Shown piece after piece: positions 17,230 to 26,191 of a stretch of 64,000 nucleotides of DNA (within the stretch, counting starts at the first letter, position 1; the number at the start of each line of letters is the position of its first letter). Origin of the DNA: Geoalkalibacter halelectricus (GTDB taxonomy: Bacteria > Desulfobacterota > Desulfuromonadia > Desulfuromonadales > Geoalkalibacteraceae). The position numbers were made by a program, and so were the translations under genes. Below the pieces are notes generated by a model, which was given only the letters and a program-made list of their open reading frames with translations, was not told the origin of the DNA and searched no databases. The stretch lies in assembly GCF_025263685.1 (NCBI RefSeq), contig NZ_CP092109.1, positions 1,613,001-1,677,000 on the forward strand, given 5' to 3'.

Positions 17230-17721
17230 TTACCAGCTATTGTAAGGGGTGCCGTCGAGGGCAATCCCATCGCTTTGTGAATACACGTCGTAAACATCCC
17301 GCCCGCCATAGACGGTGGAGTCATGGGGGTCGCCATAGGCGCGCAGCCCCCAGCCCTCGTCCCAGCGATCAAAAGGATCCCGGGGTATGCGGCGCAGATA
17401 CTTGCGTTCGAAGGGATAAAGGCCGCCCCAATCCTTGCCGCTCACCAGATCCTCGAGACTTTCCGGGTAGCCGGTCTCGTCGATGGCGGGAATGTGACGC
17501 TGTTCACGCACCGCGCGGTTCCAGTCGGCATTGTATTCGTCGATGGCGGTACGGATTTCGCGCAGGGCGCGGCGCAACTCGATTTCCTTGCCGCGCTTGA
17601 CCGCGATTTCGGACAGGGGCATGGTGACCGCCGCCAGGACCGCCAGAATGGCCATGGCCAAGACCAACTCGATGAACGTCAGTCCACTTTCTCTGTGCAA
17701 ACGCGGCCCTACTCTCATCAC
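17230..17721 (-). CDS. Type II secretion pseudopilin (GspG-like), first of two
   Basis: A 163-residue pseudopilin. The leader ends at RESG|LTFIELVLAM (Glu5 present, Leu rather than Phe at +1), followed by a 20-residue hydrophobic helix and the helix IELRRALREIRTAIDEYN. The globular part has YPESLEDLVSG, LRRIPRDPFDRWDEGWGLRAY and a DVYDVYSQSDGIALDGTPYNSW end, very close in form to its neighbour. In Geobacter the corresponding pseudopilin is, as I recall, OxpG, needed for secretion of an extracellular multicopper protein and for insoluble Fe(III) reduction. It starts 5 bases after the secretin gene ends. Confidence 0.88.
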   Translation of the reverse strand: MMRVGPRLHRESGLTFIELVLAMAILAVLAAVTMPLSEIAVKRGKEIELRRALREIRTAIDEYNADWNRAVREQRHIPAIDETGYPESLEDLVSGKDWGGLYPFERKYLRRIPRDPFDRWDEGWGLRAYGDPHDSTVYGGRDVYDVYSQSDGIALDGTPYNSW

Positions 17722-17726
17722 CTGCT

Positions 17727-20300
17727 TCAGCGAACCTCCACCCGTTTGGGCGTGGCAATCACCGGAATGCGCTCGCCCCGGGGATCACGGAAATTAATGC
17801 GATCGATTTCCACCTGCGCCGCTCCACGGCTCAGGGCACGAAATTCGACACTGAACAAATCGCCGCCGCCGCTGGCTCCGGCATCGCTGGTGCCCTGCTT
17901 GTATCCGACGATCACCGTTCCTGGCCGTACCAGGCTGGTGGTGAAGATGGTCGGCCGTTGTCCCTGCCGCAGGAAATCCCCCTCGCGGGCGCGGAGGAAC
18001 TCAAGCTGCTCGGGGTCATAGCTCAGGTACAGGGGCGCGCTGTAAAGATTTTCGACCTCGGACACATTCACCGTCAAGGTGAAAGTCTCTCCCGTGCCCA
18101 CCTGATCCGGGCCGGCCAGAAAAATCTGACCGAAGTGCGGCGCGCCGGGCAGCGCCCTGAGGGCCGCGGCCGTTTCGTCGAGTTCGCGCGGCGCCACCTG
18201 GGCCGCCGGCGGCGGTGCAGGTGCCGGAGTGGGAAGCGGTGCAGGCGCCGGCGCGGGAGTTGGGGACGGCGGCGCTGGGCGCTCCGGGGGCGGCAGCACC
18301 GCCGGCGGTGGCGTCACCGGCGTGGGCGGCGGAGCCACTGCCGGCGGGGGTGTCACCGGTGCGGGTGGCGTCACCGGCAGGGGAGCCTCAAGAGGTTCCT
18401 CCACGCGGGTTTCCGGCACCGGCAGAGACACCGGACGCGGCTCGACGAGGCGCGGCACCGCTGCCGGGTTGGCTTTCTCCAACTCCGGCGCAAAGTCCGG
18501 CATGAAGGCCCCGAAGTTAGGTCCGGCGCGGAACTCTTCCTCGCCCCCCGACCAGATGGTCGCCACTTCCGGCAGCGGCATCTCCAGGCTCTTGAGAATA
18601 TGCGGCGTGATGGAGAGCAAAATTTCACGCTTCTGGGTGCGGTCCTGATGATGGGTGAAAAGGGATCCCAGGAGAGGCAAATCACCGAGCAGGGGCACGC
18701 TGCGCGTGGTGCGGTTCTTGTCGTCGCGAATCAGACCGCCGATCACCGTGCGCTCTCCGTCCCTGAGGGTCAGCACGCTTTCGGCATTGGTGGTGGTGAT
18801 GGTGAACACCGAGGTGCCGCTGGGCAGGGTGCGGCGATCGGTAATGCTGCTGACCTCCAGGCTGAGGTTGGTCACCACGGTATTGTCGAGCTGGATGACG
18901 GGTTCGACATTGAGCTTGACGCCGACATCCACGTACTGCACGTTGTCCGATCGCTGGGTGTCTCCGGTGAGGGTCACGGTGATCACCGGTTCGCGGCTGC
19001 CGATATGCACCTTGGCCCGCTCGCGGTTCTTCACGCGAATCTTGGGGCTGGCCAGCACCTCGGTATCCTGCAAGGTCTTGGCAAAATCGAAGGTGGCCGA
19101 CGGCAGGGTGTAGAAAGTGTCAAGGCTGGATAAACTGCGCACCAGATTTTCGGTGCTGCTTCCCGGGCTCAGCCCGTCGGAGACAATGCGCCCGCCCCGG
19201 CCCAGTCCCAGGCTCAGGGAGTAGGCGCTGAGCTCGGTGCCGAGGCGCGATTCGTCGCCGTAGCTGACCTCGATCAGCTCGACATCGAAAATCACTTCGG
19301 AGTCCGCGCGGTCGGCGGCCTCGAGGATCTGCTGCGAAAGCCGAATCACCTCGGGAGTGTCGCGAATGACCAGGGCGTTGAGTTCCTCGTGGACGAAAAT
19401 GCGCCGCAGCTGCAGCATGGTGCGCAGCAGGTTGACGGCCTTTCTCGCATCGATGTTGGAAAGGTAGAAAGTTTGAATGATCTGATCCTCGAACTGCTTC
19501 TCGCGGCCCTTGCCAAAGAGGAAAATCGTTTTGGGATTAAGTACCTTGCGGTTGAGCCCCTTCATCTTGAGCAGTAATTCCAGGGCTTGGGCAAAGGTAG
19601 CATCCTCCAGGTAGACGCTGATCCGCTCGGCGCGAACATCTTCGTCAAAAATAAAATTGATACCCGAAAGCTGTGAGAGAACGTTGAAAACATCCTGCAG
19701 ATTGGCGTCCTGAAACCTCAGGGTGATGGGTTTGTCCGAGGCGATTTCCAGCTCGTGACCGTCGAGAACGGCGATGTGAGACCGCTCGACACGTTCGAGC
19801 AAGCCGCGGGCGCGGCGATTGCCGGAATCCAACTCCAGGGCCCGATTGAGGACGCGCCTGGCATGAACAAACTTGCGCTCGCGGAAAAAAGTCTCGGCGT
19901 CATCGGTCAGTCGCTGCGAACGCATCTGGCGCCGCACCCCTTCAAGATCCTGGCGCGCGATCTCCAGGGAGGGATCATAGGCCAGGGCCACCTGCATTTC
20001 GTTGATGGCTTCGGTCAAATGGCCCTGGGCGGCAAGATCACGACCACGTCGGTGATGTTCGCGCGCGGCGAGATAACTGGCCTTTTGCAGATTGAGCCGG
20101 GCGCTCTGGCTGCCGGGGTCGGCCTCCACGGCGCGGAGAAATTCGGCCACGGCGAGGTCGTATTGGCCGCGGGCCATCAAATTCTCACCGCTGGTTTGCG
20201 CCTTGGCGGGTAGTCCCGGAGCGCATCCGCTCAGCAGCATCAGCACGACCAGGGCCAGGGCCAGGGGCCTGCGAATAAAGGCGGTCATCAAAATATTCAT
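17727..20300 (-). CDS. gspD: Secretin lipoprotein with TPR N-terminus and C-terminal cohesin-like domain
   Basis: An 857-residue outer-membrane secretin with an unusual build. A lipobox (LLSGC, Cys25) is followed by TPR-like repeats (about 35-175; LMARGQYDLAVAEFLRAVEADPGSQSA in form). Next come an N0/STN domain (ITLRFQDANLQDVFNVLSQL) and N1 (NIDARKAVNLLRTML, then LNALVIRDTPEVI), and the secretin barrel ending VPLLGDLPLLGSLF. A Pro-rich linker of about 90 residues leads to a final 137-residue domain (721-857; VGTGETFTLTVNVSEVENLYSAPLYLSYDP) that matches the type I cohesin beta-sandwich. The pore would export folded periplasmic proteins. It lies between pilP-like and pseudopilin genes. Confidence 0.92.
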   Translation of the reverse strand: MNILMTAFIRRPLALALVVLMLLSGCAPGLPAKAQTSGENLMARGQYDLAVAEFLRAVEADPGSQSARLNLQKASYLAAREHHRRGRDLAAQGHLTEAINEMQVALAYDPSLEIARQDLEGVRRQMRSQRLTDDAETFFRERKFVHARRVLNRALELDSGNRRARGLLERVERSHIAVLDGHELEIASDKPITLRFQDANLQDVFNVLSQLSGINFIFDEDVRAERISVYLEDATFAQALELLLKMKGLNRKVLNPKTIFLFGKGREKQFEDQIIQTFYLSNIDARKAVNLLRTMLQLRRIFVHEELNALVIRDTPEVIRLSQQILEAADRADSEVIFDVELIEVSYGDESRLGTELSAYSLSLGLGRGGRIVSDGLSPGSSTENLVRSLSSLDTFYTLPSATFDFAKTLQDTEVLASPKIRVKNRERAKVHIGSREPVITVTLTGDTQRSDNVQYVDVGVKLNVEPVIQLDNTVVTNLSLEVSSITDRRTLPSGTSVFTITTTNAESVLTLRDGERTVIGGLIRDDKNRTTRSVPLLGDLPLLGSLFTHHQDRTQKREILLSITPHILKSLEMPLPEVATIWSGGEEEFRAGPNFGAFMPDFAPELEKANPAAVPRLVEPRPVSLPVPETRVEEPLEAPLPVTPPAPVTPPPAVAPPPTPVTPPPAVLPPPERPAPPSPTPAPAPAPLPTPAPAPPPAAQVAPRELDETAAALRALPGAPHFGQIFLAGPDQVGTGETFTLTVNVSEVENLYSAPLYLSYDPEQLEFLRAREGDFLRQGQRPTIFTTSLVRPGTVIVGYKQGTSDAGASGGGDLFSVEFRALSRGAAQVEIDRINFRDPRGERIPVIATPKRVEVR

Positions 20301-20368
20301 GCGGGCATCACTCTTACCAGAAGTTAAAAAAACAGCGCAAAGGATGCGAACCGATGACCAATCGCCCC

Positions 20369-21025
20369 TTATCGCCCGGTCGGGCGGGGCGGCGGTATCA
20401 GACGACGGGGTGCCCCGGGTTGCGCGGCGGGCGCCCCCGAAGCACCAAAAACACTGACTCCAGGAGGTTCCTCCAGAGGCAGGATGATAGGATGCGGGCG
20501 ACCCAGATGCTCGATGACCAGCCGCGCCGCGGTCAGTTCGACAACCCGAAACTCGTGGCCGAAGGTTTCTCCCTCGGCCGCCAGGTAAACATCGCCGTCA
20601 CGGTCGAGAAAAACCGTCTTTGCCCCACCGACCTCGACAAAACCCAGCACGCGAAACCGTACCGGCGGATCGACCGCCACCGGCTCCGGCCGCGGCGGTG
20701 CAACCGGCGGCGGCGGAGCCGGCATCGGTGGCGCGGGCGGAGGAGGAGGCGGTGTGGGCGGAGCGGCAAAGAGCGGACCGAACAGATCGCGCTGGTAGCC
20801 GGGAAAATCCTGCTCGGTTTTTTCCAGCAAGTCCAGGCGCACGCGCGCTTCATCCGCGACCGCGGGCGGCGCGGCCGCCGGGGCCCGACGCGGCGCGGCG
20901 GGAGAGCGCGGCGGCACGACTTCCTCAGCCAAACGCTGCGGACGCGGGGTCTGCCACCAGGCATAGACGCCGGCCAGCACCAGGCCGGCCAGGCAGATTG
21001 CGAGAATTTTTTTCTGCCGGGTCAT
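20369..21025 (-). CDS. PilP/GspC-like periplasmic anchor protein
   Basis: A 218-residue protein with an N-terminal membrane helix (about 6-23), a Pro/Ala-rich segment with a poly-proline tract (about 90-115), and a small C-terminal beta domain (FRVLGFVEVGGAKTVFLDRDGDVYLAAEGETF, then VVELTAARLVIEHLG). That last domain has the spacing of the HR/PilP fold that links the inner-membrane platform to the secretin, and its position between pilO and the secretin gene supports that role. The N-terminus overlaps the end of pilO (ATGA). Sequence identity alone would not name it; the call rests on position, topology and the HR-like strand pattern. Confidence 0.7.
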   Translation of the reverse strand: MTRQKKILAICLAGLVLAGVYAWWQTPRPQRLAEEVVPPRSPAAPRRAPAAAPPAVADEARVRLDLLEKTEQDFPGYQRDLFGPLFAAPPTPPPPPPAPPMPAPPPPVAPPRPEPVAVDPPVRFRVLGFVEVGGAKTVFLDRDGDVYLAAEGETFGHEFRVVELTAARLVIEHLGRPHPIILPLEEPPGVSVFGASGAPAAQPGAPRRLIPPPRPTGR

Positions 21026-21591
21026 GCGTCGTTCGCCTGGAAATAGGTGGTAAAGCGCAGGTTGAGGGTCGTGGTACGGCGTGCGGCATCCCCGCCGGAG
21101 AAGGAAATCTCATCCAGGGCGATGATCCGCGGCGAATGCTCGAGGGAAAACACGAAGCGTTTCAACTGCTCATAGTTGCCATTGACGGAAAACACCAGGG
21201 TGTAGCCAAGCAGGGGCGCCTCACGAAGCCGCTGGGGATCGTAGGTGATGCGCTCGATGCTCAGCCCGGCCTCTCCGGCAAGATGGAAGAGTTCACCGAT
21301 CAGGCGGCTGAGATCTTCGCGGGGCGGAATAGCAGCATAAAAAGCCTCCAGATCCTGCTGTCCCTGACGATAAATCGCGCGTGGCGTGACCTGCGCCTCG
21401 CCCCGCAACTCCAGGTCGCGCAACTGGGCCTGCTGGCGCAGAAGCTGCTGCTGGAGTTGCCCGACGCGCGGCCCGTAAACATAGGCAACGCTCAGGTACA
21501 GCAAAACATTGACCACCAGCAGCACCGCGAGAAAAGCAGGAATCACAGGGTTCTGCCGCCACAAGGCCTTGAGCACCACAGCCGCTTTCAT
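21022..21591 (-). CDS. pilO: PilO-like inner-membrane assembly protein
   Basis: A 189-residue bitopic protein: a short cytoplasmic start, one helix (about 17-37), a coiled coil (VGQLQQQLLRQQAQLRDLELRG in pattern), and a ferredoxin-like periplasmic domain with LIGELFHLAGEAGLSIERI and the FSVNGNYEQLKRFVFSLEHSPRIIALDEI segment characteristic of PilO/GspM. It would dimerise with PilN and hold the PilM-PilN complex to the secretin. It overlaps pilP-like downstream by four bases and begins right after the pilN stop. Confidence 0.85.
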   Translation of the reverse strand: MKAAVVLKALWRQNPVIPAFLAVLLVVNVLLYLSVAYVYGPRVGQLQQQLLRQQAQLRDLELRGEAQVTPRAIYRQGQQDLEAFYAAIPPREDLSRLIGELFHLAGEAGLSIERITYDPQRLREAPLLGYTLVFSVNGNYEQLKRFVFSLEHSPRIIALDEISFSGGDAARRTTTLNLRFTTYFQANDA

Positions 21592-21592
21592 A

Positions 21593-22153
21593 TCAGAACG
21601 CCTCCCCCAGGGTCAGGGAAAACTGCAGGGCCTCACGTTCGCGCCCGGCGAAGTCGGTTACGGTGGTTTTTTCCTGCCGCAGCAGATAGACGCCGCCGAG
21701 ATGCTCCGATGCCATGAGTTGGTCGAGAAAAGCCGTCATTTCGCTCAATCCGCGCGCAACGACGGTCAGGTTGAGAGAGCCGGTGCGGTGGTCGGGCAGA
21801 ATACTGCGAATGGACACCCCTTCGGGAACCAGTTCCTCGAGACGATCCAAAAGTTGCGTCCAGCGAAAATTGTCTCTCTCGAGAATGGCGTTGGCAAAAG
21901 CAATGTCGCTGAGCAACTGCCGCTGAGCTGCGGGGCTGAGATCGCCGACATCCGAATCATCGTGCACCGCGACCCGTTCACGCAATTCGCCCAGGCGTTG
22001 TTCGAGATCGGCGATTTCACCGCGGGCACGGGCGAAAAGAACCAGGCTGACCACCAGCATCACCAGCAGGATCGTTGCCATGGCGACGTAGGCGGCAAAA
22101 AGCGCCCGGCGGTGGACATAAATTCGGTCGGCAAGATTCAGGTTGAGCTTCAT
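21593..22153 (-). CDS. pilN: PilN-like inner-membrane assembly protein
   Basis: A 186-residue bitopic protein whose N-terminal MKLNLNLADR contains the INLL-type motif (here LNLNLA) that docks into the PilM groove. One helix (about 19-40) precedes a coiled coil and the ferredoxin-like fold with ERDNFRWTQLLDRLEELVPEGVSIRSI and LNLTVVARGLSEMTAFLDQL, typical PilN wording. The frame opens four codons earlier, but the ATG at 22153 overlaps the pilM stop (ATGA), so this start is preferred. Confidence 0.87.
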   Translation of the reverse strand: MKLNLNLADRIYVHRRALFAAYVAMATILLVMLVVSLVLFARARGEIADLEQRLGELRERVAVHDDSDVGDLSPAAQRQLLSDIAFANAILERDNFRWTQLLDRLEELVPEGVSIRSILPDHRTGSLNLTVVARGLSEMTAFLDQLMASEHLGGVYLLRQEKTTVTDFAGREREALQFSLTLGEAF

Positions 22154-23076
22154 CCCGCCCCCCACAGCAGGCGCTCGCCAGCGCCGACGGCATCGAGGAT
22201 ACCGCTGTCGGGCAGGGCCGACGGGTCGCTCCCCTGCGGGAGCAGCCGCTCAAGATGCGGCGCGAGCAATTGGGTTTCTTTTTCAAACAGCGAACTCAGC
22301 ATGCCGTGCAGCACCTCGCGGTCTTGCCAATCGGTATGCAAATAGGCCGAGGCGCGCCGCAGCGCCTGCAGCCCACCTTGAAAGCCGACCAGAGTGCGGT
22401 TGAGTTCCTGAAAAACCCGTTCGGCATGATCAGCGATGTCGCGCACCCGATGAAACACCAGAACCCGATCCTGAAAGATATCCACACTGAGCACCCGGCC
22501 TTGAATACTGACGAAGACGAAATCATCGCCCATGTCGACCCGGGTGCGGTAATAGTTGTAAAGATTAAAGGCCTGGAAATCAACCAGCACCGCATGATAG
22601 CCGGCACGCGCGAGCAGATCCTGATACTGGTCGAGCACGCCTCGCTCCATCAATGCGACCACCACCTTGAGACGGCCCGTGTCGCTGCGGCTGAGCACCT
22701 GAAAATCCAGATGAATGTCGCCAAGCTCGCTCGGCAGGCTTTTCTTGAGCTGCCAGCGCAGAATGTCGCGTCCTTCCTGCTTGGTTTTAAAGGGCGTTTC
22801 CACCTCCACCAGCATCACGCGCCCGGCCTGGTCGGGCAGCGACAGGGCGACCCGGTCCTCGCGCCCGGACAGAGGGTCCAAAACCTCGCCGACCACCTCG
22901 GCCAGGGCGCCGGGATCGGTCAGGTTGGCCTCGCGAAAGGCGGGCACCAGCAGGCCGGGCTTGAGATCGAAGGCGCGCGCGCCTTGCAACCGCACGCTCT
23001 TTCCCTGGCGATGCAGCGCCACGGCGCGCAGGCTGTCGGCGCCCATGCTGAGTCCGAGATAGGTGCGACGCAGCAC
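22150..23076 (-). CDS. pilM: PilM-like actin-fold assembly protein
   Basis: A 308-residue cytoplasmic protein of the PilM/GspL-cyto family: YLGLSMGADSLRAVALHRQGKSV is the first phosphate-loop-like strand pair, DRVALSLPDQAGRVMLVEV and RDILRWQLKKSLPSELGDIHLDFQVL are family features, and LVDFQAFNLYNYYRT begins the second half. The C-terminal nucleotide region (QGRVLSVDIFQDRVLVFHRV) is present. It binds the PilN N-terminus and probably contacts the GspE ATPase ring. It ends in an ATGA overlap with pilN and starts 4 bases after gspE. Confidence 0.85.
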   Translation of the reverse strand: MLRRTYLGLSMGADSLRAVALHRQGKSVRLQGARAFDLKPGLLVPAFREANLTDPGALAEVVGEVLDPLSGREDRVALSLPDQAGRVMLVEVETPFKTKQEGRDILRWQLKKSLPSELGDIHLDFQVLSRSDTGRLKVVVALMERGVLDQYQDLLARAGYHAVLVDFQAFNLYNYYRTRVDMGDDFVFVSIQGRVLSVDIFQDRVLVFHRVRDIADHAERVFQELNRTLVGFQGGLQALRRASAYLHTDWQDREVLHGMLSSLFEKETQLLAPHLERLLPQGSDPSALPDSGILDAVGAGERLLWGAG

Positions 23077-23080
23077 GAAC

Positions 23081-24802
23081 CTAGGTCCTTTCCACGAAAG
23101 TCACGCGGTTGATCTCCTTGAGGGTGGTCGTGCCTTCGAGAACCTTCTCCACCGCCGCCTCGCGCAAAAATACAGTGCCGTAGGTCGCGGCGGCGCGCTT
23201 GAGCTGCGACACGGGCGCCTTGCTCAAAATCAGATCGCGCAGCTCGTCGTTGAGCTCAAGCATCTCGACGATGGCGCTACGCCCGAGAAATCCCATCCCC
23301 CGGCACTCCTTGCAGCCTTCGCCCGCGTAAAAGGTATGGTTCTGGTATTTTTCCCAATCCAGCCCCGCCTCCTCGATCTCCTCGCGATCGGCGGCCACCG
23401 CCCGGCTGCAGTGCGGGCAGATCTTGCGCACCAGACGCTGGGCGAGCACCACGTTGAGGCAGCTGACGAAATTGTAGGGATCGATACCCATGTGTAAAAA
23501 GCGTCCCAGCACGTCGAACACATTGTTGGCATGCACGGTGGTGAACACCAGGTGCCCGGTCAGGGCCGACTGCACCGCGATCTGGGCGGTTTCCGGATCG
23601 CGGATTTCACCGACCATGATTTTGTCCGGGTCATGGCGTAGAATCGAGCGCAACCCGCGGGCAAAGGTCAAGCCCTTTTTTTCATTGACGGGAATCTGTA
23701 CCACGCCCTTGAGCTGGTATTCAACCGGGTCCTCGATGGTGATGATTTTGTCTTCCTGGGTGTTGATTTCGGTCAACGCCGCATACAGGGTGGTGGTCTT
23801 GCCGCTGCCGGTGGGCCCGGTGACCAGCACCATGCCGTAGGGTTCGCGGATCTTGCGCCGGAAGCGGCGGGTTTCCCGTTCGGCGATCCCTAGAACTTCG
23901 AGGGTCAGCCCCTTGAAGTCGGCGGCGATGGTCTCCTTGTCCAGAATACGGATGACGGCATCCTCGCCGAAGATGCTCGGCATGATGGAGACGCGAAAGT
24001 CGATGGAGCGCCCGCCGATGCGCACCTTGAAACGACCGTCCTGGGGAATGCGGCGCTCGGAGATATCGAGCTCGCTCATGACCTTGAGGCGCGAAATGAT
24101 CGGACTCTGGAAACGGCCGTCAAGGGGCTCGGTCGCCTGATAGAGAACACCGTCGACACGGAACTTGATCACCACCCCGTCGAGATTGGATTCGATGTGA
24201 ATATCGCTGGCGCGCCGGTTGAGCGCGTCGTAGAGGGTCGAATCGATCAGGCGGATGATGGGGCTGGTGTCGGCGGTGAGTTTTTCAAGGGAGAGCACCT
24301 CCTCGCCCTTGTCCGTTTCCTTGACCAGCTGCAGCTTGAAATCTTCCGAGGCCTCCTGCAGCACGCGCTGGCTGCCGGCGCTGCGCTCGAGCAGGCGTTT
24401 GATACGGGTGCGCGAGGCCACCTTGAGGATCAGTTGGGTGTCGAGGATCAACTCCAGGCTGTCAAGGGTGCCGACGTCGGTAGGATTGCTGATGGCCACC
24501 ACCAGCCCCTCGGGACGCCGCTCCAGGGGCAGTACCTGGTAACGCGAGGCAAGCCCGGAGGGCAATTCGGCCTGCAATTCCGCGTCGGGGATGACCCCGG
24601 ACAAATCGATATAGTCGAGTTGAAACTGCCGCGCCAGCGCCTGCGCCAGCGTCTCGTCGTTGAACAGCCCCTCCTCGATGCCGGTTTCGCCGAAGGTTTT
24701 TCCCGAGGTCTGCATCTGGCGCAGGATCAGCTCAGTCTGGGCGGGCGCCAGGGCACCCATCTCCACAAGGATTTCGCCGATTTTCTTGCGTTCGAATTTC
24801 AC
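23081..24802 (-). CDS. gspE: Type II secretion / pilus assembly ATPase (GspE/PilB family)
   Basis: A 573-residue assembly ATPase. An N-terminal T2SSE_N/MshEN domain (IGEILVEMGALAPAQTELIL) precedes the ATPase core: Walker [14 protein letters not shown], the Asp box ITIEDPVEYQL, Walker B GEIRDPETAQIAVQSALTGH and the His box. A zinc-type tetracysteine motif (CPHC ... CKEC) lies after the core, as in GspE and PilB. It would power assembly of the pseudopilus beneath the inner membrane. It lies between gspF (12 bases upstream) and pilM. Confidence 0.95.
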   Translation of the reverse strand: MKFERKKIGEILVEMGALAPAQTELILRQMQTSGKTFGETGIEEGLFNDETLAQALARQFQLDYIDLSGVIPDAELQAELPSGLASRYQVLPLERRPEGLVVAISNPTDVGTLDSLELILDTQLILKVASRTRIKRLLERSAGSQRVLQEASEDFKLQLVKETDKGEEVLSLEKLTADTSPIIRLIDSTLYDALNRRASDIHIESNLDGVVIKFRVDGVLYQATEPLDGRFQSPIISRLKVMSELDISERRIPQDGRFKVRIGGRSIDFRVSIMPSIFGEDAVIRILDKETIAADFKGLTLEVLGIAERETRRFRRKIREPYGMVLVTGPTGSGKTTTLYAALTEINTQEDKIITIEDPVEYQLKGVVQIPVNEKKGLTFARGLRSILRHDPDKIMVGEIRDPETAQIAVQSALTGHLVFTTVHANNVFDVLGRFLHMGIDPYNFVSCLNVVLAQRLVRKICPHCSRAVAADREEIEEAGLDWEKYQNHTFYAGEGCKECRGMGFLGRSAIVEMLELNDELRDLILSKAPVSQLKRAAATYGTVFLREAAVEKVLEGTTTLKEINRVTFVERT

Positions 24803-24814
24803 GTGGGATCCTTG

Positions 24815-26023
24815 CTAATGAACCGTGCCGGCCAGTTGGAAGATGGGGAAATACATCGCCACCACGATGCCGCCGATGAGCAGCCCCATCACCAGCATCA
24901 TCACCGGCTCGATCAGGGTGGTCAAGCGATCCAGACGCGTGCCGACCTGTTGCTCATAGTAATCGGCGACCTCGTTGAGCATTTCGGCCAGCGCACCGGT
25001 GGTTTCGCCGACGCCGATCATGCGCAGGGCGATGGAGGGGAAAAAGGCCGTTTTTTGAAAACTCTCGGAGATCGCCATGCCCTCCTCCACCCGGCGGGTC
25101 GCGGCCAGCAGACGCTCTTCGAGTACCCGGTTGTTGAGAGTGCCCCGCGACATGCGCATGGCCTGCACTGCGGGGATGCCGCCGGCGATGGTAGTGCTCA
25201 GGGTGCGGCAAAAGCTCGAGATGGAATAGTCGGACAACAGCGCCCCGAAAAACGGCAGGCGCAATTTGAAGCGATCAAGCAAATAGCCGCCGCGCTCGGA
25301 GCGCGCGAAAATCCGTCCGGCGACAAAGGCCGCCACCGCGCCGACAACGACCAGGGGAAAATAACGCCCGAGGCCATCGGCCAGCCCGATGACGATTTGC
25401 GTCAGCAACGGCAGTTCAACCTGGGCATCGGCATAAATCTGGGTGAACCGCGGCACCACGTAAACCATGAGCAGCAACACCACCGCCGTGACCACCACCG
25501 AGAGAAATGCCGGATAAAATGAGGCGCTGCGAATCCGCGCCTTGATCGCCTCCATGCGGCGCTGGTATTCCAGGTAGCGCGCCAGGGTGACCGGCAAATC
25601 GCCGGTGCGCTCGCCGGCGCGGATGGAGGCGACGTAAAGGTAGGGAAAGAAGCGGGGATACTTCTCAAAAGCATCCGAGAGCGAACTGCCGCCCTTGATG
25701 TCCTCGCGCACCTCGCGCAACACCGCCAGCACGGCGCCGACTTCCATTTTCTCCATGAGGGTGTCGAGCACCTGCAGAATCGGCAGCCCGGAGCGCAGCA
25801 GCACCAGCAGTTCCTGGTTGAAGGAAAGAAAGCGTTGTCCGGAGAAGCGCGGCCCCAGGGCGCCGACGCGGCGCAGGGACTGGAGCGGAATTTTCCGCAG
25901 GGAAAAAACGTGAAAGCCCTGCTCCTGAAGACTCTCCGTGAGCAGTTGGCGACTGGGGGACTCGAACTCCTTTTCGACCACCCGTCCGTCGCTCATGCCG
26001 ATTTTGCATTTGAAGGTAGGCAT
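24815..26023 (-). CDS. gspF: Type II secretion inner-membrane platform protein (GspF/PilC family)
   Basis: A 402-residue protein with two T2SSF domains. The N-terminal region (FKCKIGMSDGRVVEKEFESPS) is the usual beta start; the first T2SSF repeat runs from FNQELLVLLRSGLPILQVLDTL to a helix pair at about 165-230, and the second from SFCRTLSTTIAGGIPAVQAMRMS to the last helix (VMMLVMGLLIGGIVVAMYFPIFQL). YFPIFQLAGTV is the typical end of the family. It sits in the inner membrane above the GspE ring. It is the first gene of the long minus-strand run; the 168 bases before it hold no further gene. Confidence 0.95.
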   Translation of the reverse strand: MPTFKCKIGMSDGRVVEKEFESPSRQLLTESLQEQGFHVFSLRKIPLQSLRRVGALGPRFSGQRFLSFNQELLVLLRSGLPILQVLDTLMEKMEVGAVLAVLREVREDIKGGSSLSDAFEKYPRFFPYLYVASIRAGERTGDLPVTLARYLEYQRRMEAIKARIRSASFYPAFLSVVVTAVVLLLMVYVVPRFTQIYADAQVELPLLTQIVIGLADGLGRYFPLVVVGAVAAFVAGRIFARSERGGYLLDRFKLRLPFFGALLSDYSISSFCRTLSTTIAGGIPAVQAMRMSRGTLNNRVLEERLLAATRRVEEGMAISESFQKTAFFPSIALRMIGVGETTGALAEMLNEVADYYEQQVGTRLDRLTTLIEPVMMLVMGLLIGGIVVAMYFPIFQLAGTVH

Positions 26024-26191
26024 AGAGGATCAAATTAACACAGAAGTGACCTAAATGAAAATCGAAATCCGGATAATTGAAAGACCCCGCGCGCGCCCCA
26101 AAGACCCTCATCAGGGCGCAGGCCCGCCAGGGTAACCGGCTGATCCGCGCCCCATTCAGGGAACCTTAATTTACCCTGGGGCGGATCAGGA

